A stretch of DNA of 64,000 nucleotides from Pteria penguin (GCA_035048485.1 CM068583.1:20621341-20685340); one strand, 5' to 3'; positions 28,001 to 38,084 are shown, numbered from the stretch's first letter. A program made the numbers and translations. The notes: a model not told the origin generated them from the letters alone.

Positions 28001-29485
28001 TTGATTTTTTTCCGGCTCGCTTTGCTCGCCAGATTGCTCCCTATACTATAAAATACTATCATATTTCTGACCTTTTTTCGACATTGTTTTTGGACTTAGT
28101 AATTTATGATTTGACATATTTTCAGCATTTGTGTTGACTTAGTGACAGTAGATGAGTCTTTGCATTCAAAGTAACTGTGTTTGCATATTATTTGTTGAGT
28201 TTATCTTACATTAGAATGTGTTTTGTTCACAAAATATAATTATAGAAGGATGATTGTGTTAATAGCATATATTACAATGCAGTTCTAACAAGTATTTCTT
28301 GGTGACAAAAAAGTCAAGAAAATAAATAATCTGTCCCAGGATATTAAGGAAATAAATATTCTATCCTTCAAGGATCTGAAAATAAATAATCTGAGTCTGC
28401 CAAATTTGCCAAACCCCCCCCCCTCCCTCAGAATCAAATGGTTGTCCCCCAAGGGAACTCGATAATGGATCGACAGATTTAATAAGGCGCAGCTCTGGAA
28501 CCCATTGTGACCACTAACCTCTGCAATCTGGGTTTTATCCGTGTTCTGAGACAAGCGTCTTTTGGTGTATCTCTCAACGAGCCATGATTCTCTTTGCGTT
28601 CTGCGATTGTGTTAGATCGGTATTCATTTATTTATTTATTTATTTATTTATATTGTTTGAACTATTCTCGCTTGTTAAACATAGCGGCACGTAGTGGCGG
28701 TCATTTTTTTTTTATTGATTGAGGAATTTTAAAAAAGCACCGGAAGATAAAGACCATTATCCTTCGATTACACTAGCAGACCTTCCCAGTCGTTTCGACG
28801 ATGATCATCTAAGACATAAGAAGAATGCGTGAGGCGCTGCAGTAACGAGGTCCACGCGGTAGAATTTGAATCCCCTTGACCAAAGAGGTCCGAACATGAT
28901 GTACACTTTTTATGTATTAACAGATAATAAACAATAGTTAAAGAGATCATACATTGCCAAACAGTACATTCTGTCGATTAGATAAATATCGGTGCAACGG
29001 TACTTGTCCATGAATGATTTTTTTTCTTTTCATGTACAGTCGCTGTATATGACGAATTTTGTATTAATGAATTTAATGTGAAATGTCAGATGAAACTCTA
29101 TAATGAGCTCTTTCATTCATTTGTTAATATGACTGCGACATGTAACGAAATAATATAACAAAAAAATCAATCGTTCTTTGTACGTGTCTCGACACTAATT
29201 CATTAGTTATTGAGCATTGCTTCATTGAATGCCTTAGATGTCTTTTGCATTATGTAAACGTTGCGGTTGGCTTTCATGCAACGTTAAACTTGCATTGCAT
29301 AAGTTTAATTTCTTTGTACATGAAACAACTATAATATACGTGTACTCAGGGGGTAAAAATATAAGTATTTCACAACATTCCGATCTGTCGTAGGTAGTTT
29401 TGTCTTCTTGTGCAGTTGGATTTTTTTGAGGGGGTGTTGGGGGGGGGGGGGTTATTGCTTATTTTTATGCTGTTTAAACCCGCGA

Positions 29486-29516
<31 letters not shown>

Positions 29517-31493
29517 TAAACCCGCGCCACATTCCGTTTCATATACAGTGGTCTCTTAACATTTCGATCTACCAGTACATTACAGTTCGGATTAGGCGCC
29601 GTTCAAATAAGGAATATATATTTATGTAAGAACTTTATAATTATAATCAGTTCGAACTAACGAAATATTCGATATATCGGTGCTCGAGTAAACGAGAGTC
29701 GACTGTAAATGATTGTGGCTGGCGCTCTCTGGTGTATGCAACTGGAACAAACGAAGACAAATATGCGATCTTTGCAATGGAAACTTCAATTCGCACCACG
29801 ATTACTTCATTTCTAAGGTTGTGACTAGCACTTCCTGGTGCATGAGCGAACTGGAACACACAAAGAGAGCAAGTGATCTTTGTAGTTAGAACTACATATC
29901 GCACCATAACTTTTCCATTTATATTGGTTGTGGCTGATACTTCCTGGTGCATGTACAAACCGGGGCAACAAAGATAGCAAGCGATTTTTGTAATTAGAAC
30001 TCCAAATCGCACCATGAGCGCTTAATTTAGATGGTTGTGACTCTTACTTCTTAACTAGAGCACTCGAAGAAAACCAGGAATCTTTGTCATGTAAACGTAT
30101 TGGGGTCGAAAACACATGAACTTAATGGAAGACTTGATGTTTTTTAGACTAAAAGAATATGGAATTTGAAGTATGATCAAGATAAACAATATACTAGTAC
30201 ACTTGAAAACATGTGACGATTATTATTCTTTTGAAAGGTCTATCCTGATAGAGCATTGACTTGAATATCAGCAGGTATCCTTCTGTAAAATATGATTAAT
30301 GACAGAGATAATTATCTTTATCGAGTTGTCTAATGACAATTCAGAGAATCCTGATTGTCAGTGCAAATATAGACAACTCGTTAGTTGAGTTTCTGCCGCG
30401 TAATGGCGGCTGCTAAATGATGTGACCTATTCTACAAGTAATGACCATGTGATGAATTCCCGAGTGAGGCTTTTTTTTTTGGAAGTTATGTTTTAACTTG
30501 CGGGGACGGATGTCAAGGAGACCTTATGATCTCATACCCTTGGCGTTGTGGGTGTCGGATATGCTTAGATAGTTAGGGTTATTTCAAATGATCGCAGTTC
30601 CTTTAATTTATTTATATATGTAGATATAATTATATAATTAGTAAATAAATAATTATGTCTTGTCTATAATGTTCATTAAAGAACTTTGTGAACGAATTCC
30701 GCAAAATATAATCTCAGTTCAACAAATAGATCAATATATCGAAATACAAAGTACTTGCAATGGTGAAAGGTTTTCTGTAAGAAAGGGAATTCGCAATGTT
30801 CACTCTTTGGTTAGTACAGAAACACGACCGTAAAGCAATAAAGTACATGTATATGAAATTCTTTTTATTCGATTTTTTGGAATCGTTCTTTATGAATAAA
30901 CGAGTAAACATGTTCTCGAATGCGTTAAACGATATGTCTAAATTATATTTCACACACTTCTGTGCTTTTTCTTATAATTAATTTGATTGATTGTTGTTTT
31001 TCAGGGCGGAATTATGGAAATAATGGTTTTGCGGTCAGCCATGGGATTTGACAGTCAGGGCATGGGATGGAAAGTGCGAACAGCCACACAAAACTGTGTG
31101 AAAGAAACCAAGCTGTCGCCGGAGATGATCAAGGCCCTAGATAGTGGCATGTACATGGAGCACGTGAGATTCGTCATGAGTCTGAATGAACTCACGCGCA
31201 CCAATAAGACGATTCTCACTCTCTTGTTTGTCATCGAATTATTCTCCTCGGATAGACCTTGCCTAAAAAATAAAGAACTCGTGTCAAAAGGACAAGAAAA
31301 GTTTTCTATGTGGCTTAGAGCTTACCTGGAATCCATCTATCCAATCAGTGAGGCGAGGCAGCTCTACCCGAAGTTACTCATGAAGTTGCTGGACGTTCGG
31401 AGTTTAGGAGAGAGTAGTGCACAGCTGGCGTCCCATTTGGACATCACAAGACTAGAACCACTGCTTGTTGAAATTTTCAGTTTACAGAAATGA
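3971..31493 (+). CDS. HR96: Nuclear receptor of the HR96/NR1J type, five coding exons
   Basis: Joined exons 3971-4099, 19132-19314, 22376-22493, 24824-25299 and 31005-31493 give 464 residues; every junction has GT/AG and the phases agree. The DNA-binding domain (about residues 72-137) has both four-cysteine zinc fingers: C72, C75, C89, C92 and C108, C114, C124, C127. The P-box is ESCKA, as in insect HR96 and nematode DAF-12/NHR-8 (established knowledge). A basic and acidic hinge follows, then a ligand-binding domain from about residue 225 to the end, with helix-3/4 text [20 protein letters not shown] and a terminal AF-2 helix PLLVEIF. The family groups with VDR/PXR/CAR and senses lipids or xenobiotics; the ligand here is unknown. 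The length is like VDR/PXR and shorter than Drosophila HR96. Introns hold two minisatellites and many MITEs and SINEs. The first exon is the least certain part. Confidence 0.88.
7738..7990 (+). repeat. End of a dispersed repeat finishing in GGACAGCTCTAGTT
   Basis: A poly-C tract is followed by an anonymous segment and a closing motif, TTGCCGCGGGGG...TTAGGACAGCTCTAGTT. The same closing motif occurs at 55234-55276 (GCCGCAAGGGGGG...TTAGGACAGCTCTAGTT). Two copies about 47 kb apart with the same end suggest the terminus of a dispersed family; no coding part is seen. Confidence 0.5.
8677..8920 (-). mobile_element. tRNA-headed SINE, family B, degraded copy
   Basis: On the plus strand it starts with a GATTATAGTTTTACGTCACT tail, passes through CACGTATATAGTGACGGCAT and ends with the reverse complement of a tRNA-like head (GGGAATCGAACACGGGACCTC, then GAGCCAAGCACCTCATCCACT). 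It is therefore oriented on the minus strand. It matches the copies at 47421-47697 and 57010-57291 but has internal deletions. An open frame at 8763-8978 is a by-product. Confidence 0.75.
9162..9334. mobile_element. MITE with CATGCGCGGAT ends and TCTAA duplication
   Basis: The left end CATGCGCGGATCCAGA and right end TCAGTATCCGCGCATG are inverted repeats. The five bases TCTAA lie on both sides (9157-9161 and 9335-9339), as expected of a target-site duplication. Length is 173 bp, non-coding, with a long G run near 9283. The open frame that crosses it on the minus strand (9158-9610) is therefore not a gene. Confidence 0.75.
11042..11275. mobile_element. MITE 1 of an abutting pair
   Basis: The left end GGGTCCAGCGCCACAAACTG and following GAGAATATACTTAAGTC are matched in reverse complement by GACTTAAGTATTTTCTCAGT and ATATGGCGCCGGACCCAGGG on the right. 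The inverted ends are about 40 bp and the whole is about 233 bp. No coding capacity. Its right end runs directly into the next element. Confidence 0.75.
11262..11510. mobile_element. MITE 2 of an abutting pair
   Basis: The left part GGGGCCATTTGTTCGAAACT...GTTAAGCTAACCAATGGTTAA is matched in reverse complement by TTAACCACTGGTTAGCTTAACC...GTTTCGAACGACTGGCCCC on the right. Inverted ends of about 45 bp flank an AT-rich core, about 245 bp in total, non-coding. The GGGGCC ends resemble a widespread animal MITE style (inference). Confidence 0.75.
14361..15195. repeat. 80-bp minisatellite, about 10 copies
   Basis: Units begin CTGATGCACC at 14361, 14441, 14521, 14601, 14681, 14761, 14841, 14921, 15001 and 15081, exactly 80 bases apart, with a final partial, slightly shifted copy near 15159. 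Copies are nearly identical (differences such as CTTGG/CTTTG, CAGATG/CACATG, CTCC/CACC). Each unit contains GGCATCAC and CTGATGC as a short dyad plus CCATGG and GGTACC palindromes. It lies inside receptor intron 1. The period is not a multiple of three and it has no long open frame. Confidence 0.95.
19132..19314 (+). CDS. HR96: Nuclear receptor coding exon 2 (first zinc finger)
   Basis: It encodes residues 44-104: a basic run ([13 protein letters not shown]) followed by zinc finger 1, [20 protein letters not shown], then [13 protein letters not shown]. The P-box ESCKA marks the HR96/DAF-12 group. The acceptor is TCTACTTACAG, the donor AAG/GTAAGC. Both borders are phase 0, so the intron separates the two zinc fingers. 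Confidence 0.95.
19461..19630 (+). mobile_element. tRNA-headed SINE, family A, diverged copy
   Basis: It has a tRNA-like A box (TGTAGTGGTTAAGCGC), a B box (GGGTTTGATTCC), GCGCCACGTTTAAGA and the shared tail AAAGCGACGTGAAACACCAA. It lies 146 bp past receptor exon 2, in intron 2. It is more diverged than the copies at 21655 and 45111, and no duplication could be found. Confidence 0.8.
19949..20091 (-). mobile_element. MITE with CAGTGGCGGATCC ends (reverse copy)
   Basis: Begins CAGTAGCGGATTTAGAG, passes poly-C and TTTTTTCGCCACATATTTA, and ends GGAAATCCTGGATCCGCCACCG. The element at 53537-53683 is the same family in the opposite orientation (CAGTGGCGGATCCAGGATTT ... ACATGTGGCGAAAAGG). Length about 143 bp, non-coding. 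Confidence 0.7.
20276..20360 (+). mobile_element. SINE head fragment, tRNA-like
   Basis: AATCGGTGGATGAGGTGCTTG and GAGAGATGCCGGGTTCGACT form a tRNA-like head with a recognisable B box, as at the 5' end of family B SINEs. The body is missing, so this is a truncated or mutated copy and not a functional tRNA gene. Confidence 0.55.
21655..21828 (+). mobile_element. tRNA-headed SINE, family A, with target-site duplication
   Basis: It has an intact tRNA-like head (TGGTGTAGTGGTTAAGCGCT; B box GGGTTCGATTCCC), then ACTATGTTTAAGAGGTTGGT and the tail GCGACGTAAAACACCAATCA with repeats of CAAC. The bases CATTGTATCA occur immediately before (21645-21654) and after (21829-21838), a 10-bp target-site duplication showing LINE-mediated insertion. 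Confidence 0.9.
22376..22493 (+). CDS. HR96: Nuclear receptor coding exon 3 (second zinc finger)
   Basis: It encodes residues 105-143 and the first base of codon 144. It contains zinc finger 2 (C108, C114, C124, C127) and the helix [16 protein letters not shown] that closes the DNA-binding domain. The acceptor is TGTATTTTCAG; the donor is TTGA/GTAAGA in phase 1, which fits the acceptor at 24824. Reading through the donor meets a stop, as expected for an intron. Confidence 0.95.
22494..24823 (+). other. HR96: Nuclear receptor intron 3
   Basis: Holds a degraded dispersed repeat at about 23440-23705, recognised by GTCAAGGTCACATGATGA, GACAGACGGACAGACGAATG and a closing hairpin GTCCCCACGCTTT...AAAGCGGGGGAC. 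A related degraded piece with CTTCCGTCTGTCTGTCTG lies near 22860. The rest shows nothing recognisable. Confidence 0.55.
23440..23705 (+). repeat. Dispersed repeat ending in a GTCCCC/GGGGAC hairpin
   Basis: Contains the phrases GGTCAAGGTCACATGATG, CACATGCCAAATATGAATGC and GACAGACGGACAGACGAATG, then closes with a short stem (CCCACGCTTT / AAAGCGGGGG) at 23672-23700. The style is common in bivalve intergenic DNA (established knowledge, from memory of the style rather than a database match). Non-coding. Confidence 0.5.
24824..25299 (+). CDS. HR96: Nuclear receptor coding exon 4 (hinge and first part of the ligand-binding domain)
   Basis: It completes codon 144 and encodes residues 145-302. It starts [16 protein letters not shown], continuing the C-terminal extension of the DNA-binding domain. 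A serine/aspartate-rich hinge follows (about 165-225), then helix 1 ([18 protein letters not shown]) and helix 3 ([20 protein letters not shown]). The acceptor is ATTGTAG, the donor AAG/GTACAT in phase 0. The minus-strand open frames here are shadows. Confidence 0.93.
26600..27105. repeat. 42-bp minisatellite, 12 copies
   Basis: A unit of about 42 bases containing AAAAACTGGAATTCTGGACT and CTTAAGCATGGTAAGC is repeated twelve times head to tail. Two alternating variants, AAGCCTAGAT and AAGCTTTGAT, indicate a partial higher-order structure. Located within receptor intron 4; no coding meaning. Confidence 0.93.
27820..28450. mobile_element. Non-autonomous element with inverted ends and internal direct repeats
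   Basis: The left end GGGGACGACCATTTGATTCT and the right end AGAATCAAATGGTTGTCCCC are inverted repeats, with G-rich/C-rich runs just inside. Six copies of a motif like GGAAATAAATATTCTG lie in the same orientation, three near each end (27857-27940 and 28310-28395). These resemble subterminal binding repeats of a cut-and-paste transposon. No transposase remains; short minus-strand open frames are by-products. Confidence 0.75.
28624..28652. repeat. TTTA microsatellite
   Basis: About seven perfect copies of ATTT/TTTA in receptor intron 4. No further information. Confidence 0.9.
29469..29526. repeat. Poly-T tract between 16-bp direct repeats
   Basis: GCTGTTTAAACCCGCG occurs at 29469-29484 and again at 29511-29526, separated only by A and 25 T. 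This looks like a target-site duplication around a retroposed poly(A) tail with no body, or a slippage-mediated duplication of a poly-T segment. A G run precedes it near 29438. Confidence 0.8.
29711..30060. repeat. Degenerate ~108-bp tandem repeat, 3-4 copies
   Basis: The phrase GGTTGTGGCTGATACTTCCT (or a close variant) begins units at 29711, 29817, 29926 and 30033, and CGCACCA recurs late in each unit. Identity between units is moderate. The 122-codon minus-strand frame across it repeats the same peptide pattern imperfectly and is a product of the array. Confidence 0.8.
31005..31493 (+). CDS. HR96: Nuclear receptor coding exon 5 (ligand-binding domain to stop)
   Basis: It encodes residues 303-464 and the TGA stop at 31491-31493. 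It starts [16 protein letters not shown] (helices 4/5), continues through [20 protein letters not shown] and ends with the AF-2 core [11 protein letters not shown]. The AF-2 form L-L-V-E-I-F keeps the conserved glutamate that clamps coactivators. The acceptor is GTTTTTCAG in phase 0. The ATG at 31014 is internal, not a start. Confidence 0.95.
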   Translation, partial: GGIMEIMVLRSAMGFDSQGMGWKVRTATQNCVKETKLSPEMIKALDSGMYMEHVRFVMSLNELTRTNKTILTLLFVIELFSSDRPCLKNKELVSKGQEKFSMWLRAYLESIYPISEARQLYPKLLMKLLDVRSLGESSAQLASHLDITRLEPLLVEIFSLQK

Positions 31494-31499
31494 TGTTAT

Positions 31500-31815
31500 C
31501 AATATTAACTTGTAAGTTCTGACAACGGACGGTGACGCCTTCGTTGCTAAATTCGACAAGTTTTCCCCAATTGTTGTGGAATCTGAAAACAAATGTTATA
31601 TCTTTGATAGGAAATACGATAACGTTCGTCACAACTTCGTTGTAGAGTTCAGCAACGAATTTGACAGCCTTCGTTCAGAATTCTACAACAGTGTGTGATA
31701 CTGTCGTTATGGAATTCGACAACAAATGTGACACTGTCGTTTCTTAAGGTGACAGGGGACGTGAAGTCATCGTTGGGAATTCGACAACGGCGGTGCCACT
31801 TTAAAAACAATCGGA
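31500..31815 (+). repeat. Degenerate repeat in the receptor 3' UTR region
   Basis: Phrases such as GAATTCGACAACAAATGTGA, CTGTCGTTATGG, TTCGACAACGGCGGTG and TTCTACAACAGTGTGTG recur every 35-45 bases immediately after the stop codon. The units are strongly diverged. If the transcript extends past 31815 this lies in its 3' UTR. The 3' end is not defined; AATAAA occurs at 33257-33262 but nearer signals cannot be excluded. Confidence 0.6.
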
Positions 31816-34800
31816 ATATGACCTTTTTGTGTATTAGATACCCACGTCAGTGCTATTAGCCAATCAGGAATTATCATATGTGTTTTAGGTGTTATGATCA
31901 CATTCTGACTCGGTGTCGTGTATTCTTCACCAATCATTTTATGCTGGTGTCTCTACTATTGTTTAGTTTTGTGTGCTTACTGTTCATACAAGCTGGGGTT
32001 ATGACCAGATGGGTGAATCAGTGTTCACCGTATTCGTTTTGTCATTTTCTTACTATCAGTTTTAAATATTGAAAGTGACAATTTTATCAAATGTAGCCAT
32101 ATTACCAAGTTTTCATTATATCATATAATACTCCTCCGATATACACGCACACAATGTTATGTCCCCTGAAGACATCTGTACAACGTATTTAGATATTGAG
32201 AAGCAATTTCATCAAAATAATTACCGATAATTCAGTATAAAATTTTAATTGTAAATTTTTTTGTACATTTTCAGTTTCCAAACTCCGATGTGTAATCATT
32301 TAGAACTTTTACAAAAGCTCCTCAATCTTGTACGTAGTTTGCTTTTCGTAAATTAATATCAACATTCACATTTCATTCGACACTGCAGTGTATCAACATT
32401 TCCACTATCCTAAACGGCAGCTAACATAAAATACTTCAAAAAAAAAACCTTTACCACCAAGGTTGTAAAGTGAACACCAGTCCTACATAGAGATAGCGGA
32501 CGGCAAAATGGCATTACTGTAATGCGAGTTTTTGAAGTAATAGTACTAAATTACATGATTTTAAATTATGTCAGCATCGCCATAGTGATATTTAGACCTG
32601 TACCTACATGGCGTGTTGTAGTATGACGGTACCGTCATTCTTGGAGGAAAATCGATACTACCATGACATGTAAGGAACTTGCCAGAATCACCATAGACGA
32701 TGACAAAAACACCGGTACCACCATGACACTTGTAATTATAAAATATAGATATATAAATCATATCAACATTATTATTATTATTATGTATTATGCATTCATA
32801 TTTTAATTCCATGGACTGAATTCTGATTAAAGCTAGGTTCAGGTCTTTTCATTTCTAAAATTGTGGAATTTCTTTACTTACATCCTTGAGGCAAGACTGT
32901 CCGACTTTACAATTTCCCAACAGTACAATTTCCCAACAGTACATTATACGAGGACGCCTTTGCAGAAATCGATAGTGCAACTAAGAATGCTGTGGGCAAA
33001 TATATCTATAAATACCATGCTTAATGTTTAGTAGAGGTCATAATCAGAGTGTAACTTTGTGACCATTTGAGTTTTCCATTCCTTTTTCACATTTTATAAT
33101 TAAGAGGTAGGGTATTTTTTTCCACATTTGATAATTTGTATGTGGGATATTTTTTCGATCATGGTATTTAGCGATCAATAGATACAGAATTCGGGAGATG
33201 GTGTGTCAGAATAAGATGAAGCACTGTTGATTTGATCTCTTCTTAAAGTAAATTTTAATAAACATGATTTTTTTTTCGAGGCCAGTTTCCTCCATCTTAC
33301 ATAATAATTGATCTTTCAATATAATTATATGTGTATGTGCTTTAAGTGCCCCATTACCTACGCGATCGTCTTCGTAAAAATGGTTCTTTTTGTTTTCTTT
33401 CGTTTAAAGAAAGTGTTTATTAGAGGTGTGTTATTCAAAATAAAGTTACTTGTTTAAGGTTTACTTTACGTAGAAAAAAAAAACAAAATTACATTACCGA
33501 CAGCAGTACGACAACAACCAAGGTGTAAAAATACCAATCATATGGTTCATAAACAATTCTTTATGAGGATTGAGGGAGACTGCAATTATAACTTTGAAAT
33601 TTTCAAACAGAAGCACAAGAAACACCATTGGTCGAAATTTCCACCAATCATAGTCTTGAAACACTGAATTAAAATTTTAACGAAACGAAGATACTCAAAG
33701 ACATTTCAATATCAAGTTTTTAAATATCACGACATTTGCAAGGTCATGGACTTTCGTATATGTATCACCTTGATCATGCTTTAGAAATGTTTAAACATGG
33801 AAAAAATCGCCTTTGATTCATGACAATTTCCTGTAAAATATGAAGATACCCCATGTCTTCTCAAATACACTTTACAAGTTTGAATTTTTTTTTGTACATC
33901 TTGGGTCATTAGCACTGCTTACAAGTGTTGCATGTTCGACGCACGTGTACAGTGTATTTTACGATAAAGTTGACTAAATTAATAATGTTAAACATTATTA
34001 GATTATTTAATTCTTTCCTTTTTAACTGGCAAATGAAATTCCTTTTCTTTTGATCATGCTTTAGAAATTCAGATTGCAATGCGAGAATGCACGTGGAATT
34101 GTGACAACTGTTCTTTGAGAAATGAAAACACTATACCTGGTAGAATACACGCGTCTTGCATTTGTTCTGATTGGTATTGAACGTTGATAGATGTTTTAAC
34201 ATTTACAGTCTGTTATATATAGCTATACGTAAACAGTGATCCATGAGATCTTTGCGTTAAGTTAACTGGTAAATTGGATGCCAGATTGGTTGTCATCTTG
34301 TTTATGATATATTATCAATCTCTAAGATAAGAAATTCACGTTTTTGTTTAGGGTGTATTTTGAATTTTGTAGAAGAAGCAATATGTTCTGCTACATGTTA
34401 TGGGTAGAATTGAGGTCGTTGTAAATTGCGTGTAATTTTGTTCAAAGAGCACTGATGCATAAACAACAAGTAGAAGTTAAATTACCCTATTCTAATTATC
34501 AAAGCGACAGTCAGCTTTTTAAACTATAATAAAGGCTATGAAATTCTTTAAGAGCAATGCTGACTGCAATTTTGTTTCTACCTCGATTCACACAAATAAA
34601 ATATGGTTTTCTTAATTACCTTCGTGTTGATTTTAAGGAAGTGGTCTGTTAGTTTCCCCAGCCTCAAAGTGAATAAGATATCTTGTAATGACTTACATGC
34701 ATCATTTGAAATTGATTTACCATCAGCATCAATGATATAACTTCTTGTCCAAATGTGAGCGAAGCAATTGACCTTTAAAAAACAAAATCTACAAATGAAA

Positions 34801-37800
34801 ATATGGCGTGTTTCACAACTTTCTGACGCCGTTTTATTCTTGATTTACTTTGTTTTCCTTTACCACCCTATTAGTATTTTAATAACGATGATTGTAAAGG
34901 AAATCGGGAGTTTTGCCCTCCTATTTCGTGCTGTCATAATATCAAGCTTCTGTGAAATCGTTCCTGATGCAAACCTTTGACAAAAATCGCTATTCAAAAG
35001 CAAATCGGTGTAACTTTCATAAATAAATCATCCAATGAAAATGGTTTGGGTGTGCTTGTACATAAATAGAAATAATGTTTTTCAAATTGTAACAAGAAAA
35101 AAAAAGTTTCAATCGACAGCCGTACAGACAATCGGCGACTTTTAATGCTGTGTATACAAGAAAATTCGATTACTTTAATCTCAACGTGTTGTTTACTGAG
35201 AATTGTTTTCTGATTGGCTCGAAGTGATACACTTGGAACCAATCAAATATGAACCAAGCTTTTTGTATGAGTGACGTAATCACAGAACTTTGATACTCTG
35301 ATATAATGATGTTATGCCATTTTTATTGCATCATTTTGTGTTCCAAGAACGACAACTTGCATGAAGGCTAAAGCATAATACTACATGTTATGTTACTGAA
35401 TATATTTTAAGAGCATGTACCTTTGTAATGATCACCCAGTGATGCATTCACACACTAGGTGAATTTTTTTCTTGCCGGAGAGTTCCGAGAATGCACGACT
35501 GCTAAAGTCGATCGTTACAATAAGTGATATTAGTTTAGATCAAGATACAGAAGTTCTTACGCCATATGATTTACGTCCACTGTCTGTGATGATGTCCTTG
35601 ATGTTACCGGTTTCACAAGTGCACGTTAAAGAATTTATGTGGAAATACACACATGTTGTTTGTTGTTCATAATATATCATATATTATTGTTTTGTCGAGT
35701 GAAGAGAAATATCTTAGCCGTGTGCATCAATGTCGTATTGACTTCATATTTATGGTTGACAAATATTTTATTTTCAAATAAATTGTCAAGATTGAAGGTA
35801 CGTTATTTCATTGTTAATTCGTGTTACTTATGTAAAGTATATACTGAGTCTAGATTTCACAAATAAGGTTACTTCATGTTGATACTGCAGGAGTTCTCTG
35901 TAAAGCCACAAAATCATGTTTGTTTGGGGTGACACCTCTTGTCCTTGTTTTATATCAACTTTAATGTTGTATTCACTTACAGATTCAAGTACTTTTTCAG
36001 GAGGCATTCTTCCTTTTCGTGATAATTTTTTCCATCATGTTAAGAGGGGGATTGCACATTCAAAACATAGGCAAAAATTATTTTTCAAAAAATTCAAGAT
36101 TTGTCCTATACGTTTCATGTTAAATGTCAGGTAAAATACAAAATATCAAACAATCCAACCCCATTTATTTGCTGTGTAACCCGAAACAAACGTAGATTTT
36201 TTTGGCTTTATGCAAATCATACCTCTTATATTTCTTTTTATTATTATTACGACGGGTCTTTATCAATTCGACTGCCTTGCACACTTTCATAAAGATATAA
36301 ATGTTCATTCACCAATTTTCACAAAGGCAACTTGATTTCAAATGTCAAAAGCAATTAAACTGCTTCATGTTTCAGAAAATATTTCATAACATTGAAAATA
36401 TGAGGATAGTTGTTAATGTTAAAGACTTGGGAATCTGCGTCATCATTTTTCATATATTGCGAGCGATGATGGACATCATGATATTATATTCAATGTTTCA
36501 GGGAAAATCTGACTACATTGTGTTGTTGAATGTAATTTAACATGATTTCAACGTCACAATTCGATAAGACACATACGAGCTCGACAAAGCGAAAGGGGGG
36601 CTGGCGGTTTTTGTGTCGCCTTTGAAGCCATTCTTATTCCAGAGTTGTCTCTACTTGCACTCGCATCATTGACACAGGGTCACCGTGCAGTAATATGATA
36701 TGACATTTTTCTGTTTTTCTTTCATCGTCGTGTTGTGAATAATGGGTACAGACTGTATATTCGATTCATAGTGCCTAGAAATGTAAGCGAGTACAAGGAA
36801 TGGCAACTCTCGGTCACTTTTTCTGGAAGGACTCGCCCTCTTTTAAAATTGACATCAGACTCTACGTGCAACTTCGATTACACTAGTTTATATATGATGA
36901 TTTTAACAGTGATCTTGTGTCATTTTCGGAAATGATGCCATCTTAATGATTACGTCATGAAAATTATAAACTACTTGTCGGTTTGGTCGAGTTCGTATGT
37001 TATTTGCATAATGTGTTTTAAAGAAAAAAATTCGTTTGATGGTATGTATTCACATTCGGCTAGTTGGCAATTTTGAATAAAATTTACTTTGTATCATTAG
37101 ATTGAAGTACTTTGATTGAATACCAGATGTATATAAGTAAGACTTTTCATGTTAAAAGAAAAACTCGAATTTTTGCCATATGGTAGTTCTCTCAATTTGA
37201 ACTTGAAATTAGATGCCACGTGAAATATGATATCTTTGAAAAAAAAAGAATATGACTATACTTTCTTTTGTTGTCCGTTGGTTGCATATGCCCTCCACTA
37301 ATTCATTCAGGTTAAAGTACTCGTCATTGATTTTAAAAGTTCACTGCCAGCTCATTTTATATAAATTGAAATACTATTAATTTACAATTGAAATAGTGTG
37401 AAATTACAGTCTGTCGTTGTAATGATTTTACGATGTTGCTTTCTAACAGATTCCCCAACTGATGCAGATATATTGATTCAGTAAATATTCTCTAATAAAG
37501 GTAAATTTTTAAGATTACGGTGTCTGAATTTTGAGAAAAGCGTTTAATTTTTACGAATTGAATATAATCTCAACTTTTGAAATTTTTAATGAACATGGAA
37601 TTAATTTCATTTTGAGAGACAGTATGATCTACATGTGTTATTATAATAATAATAAAATGGCGGACAAGAATAATGATTATTTTTATAGTATTTATTATTC
37701 TGCACTTTCCTAGTTCTGTAATTATCTGGATGGATGACAATATTTAAAAAAAAAATCGACCATGAAAGCTTACGTTAAGTTCTGAATATACGTCTGCATC

Positions 37801-38084
37801 TGTTTCCACCCAGTAAATGGAAAAGATAGAATATGACATAATATTTCATATGGTACGAAATAAATCGTGATTAATGTGTATCTTCAGAATGTGTCACAAT
37901 ATGATATAATTATTATCACATTGAATGACGTCATCAGTCACAATATCACTATTATCATATAATGATATATCATAATAAATTATGTTGTCACGATTATCAT
38001 AGTGTTGCTCAAATAGCATCTCATCATTGTTAAATAAAACATGGAGTGTAGTGTAACTTCTTGTTATTTCTCGCACAAGTTTAA

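Larger units (their letters stand above)
25300..31004 (+). other. HR96: Nuclear receptor intron 4
   Basis: Holds the 42-bp minisatellite (26600-27105), a 630-bp element with inverted ends (27820-28450), a TTTA microsatellite (28624-28652), a poly-T tract flanked by direct repeats (29469-29526) and a ~108-bp array (29711-30060). In 25300-26590 and 30061-31004 nothing is recognised. Confidence 0.65.

Noticed and set aside
35472..35672. 66-codon frame with a plausible soluble sequence
   Set aside because: No recognisable domain, no splice-compatible neighbours and typical chance length.
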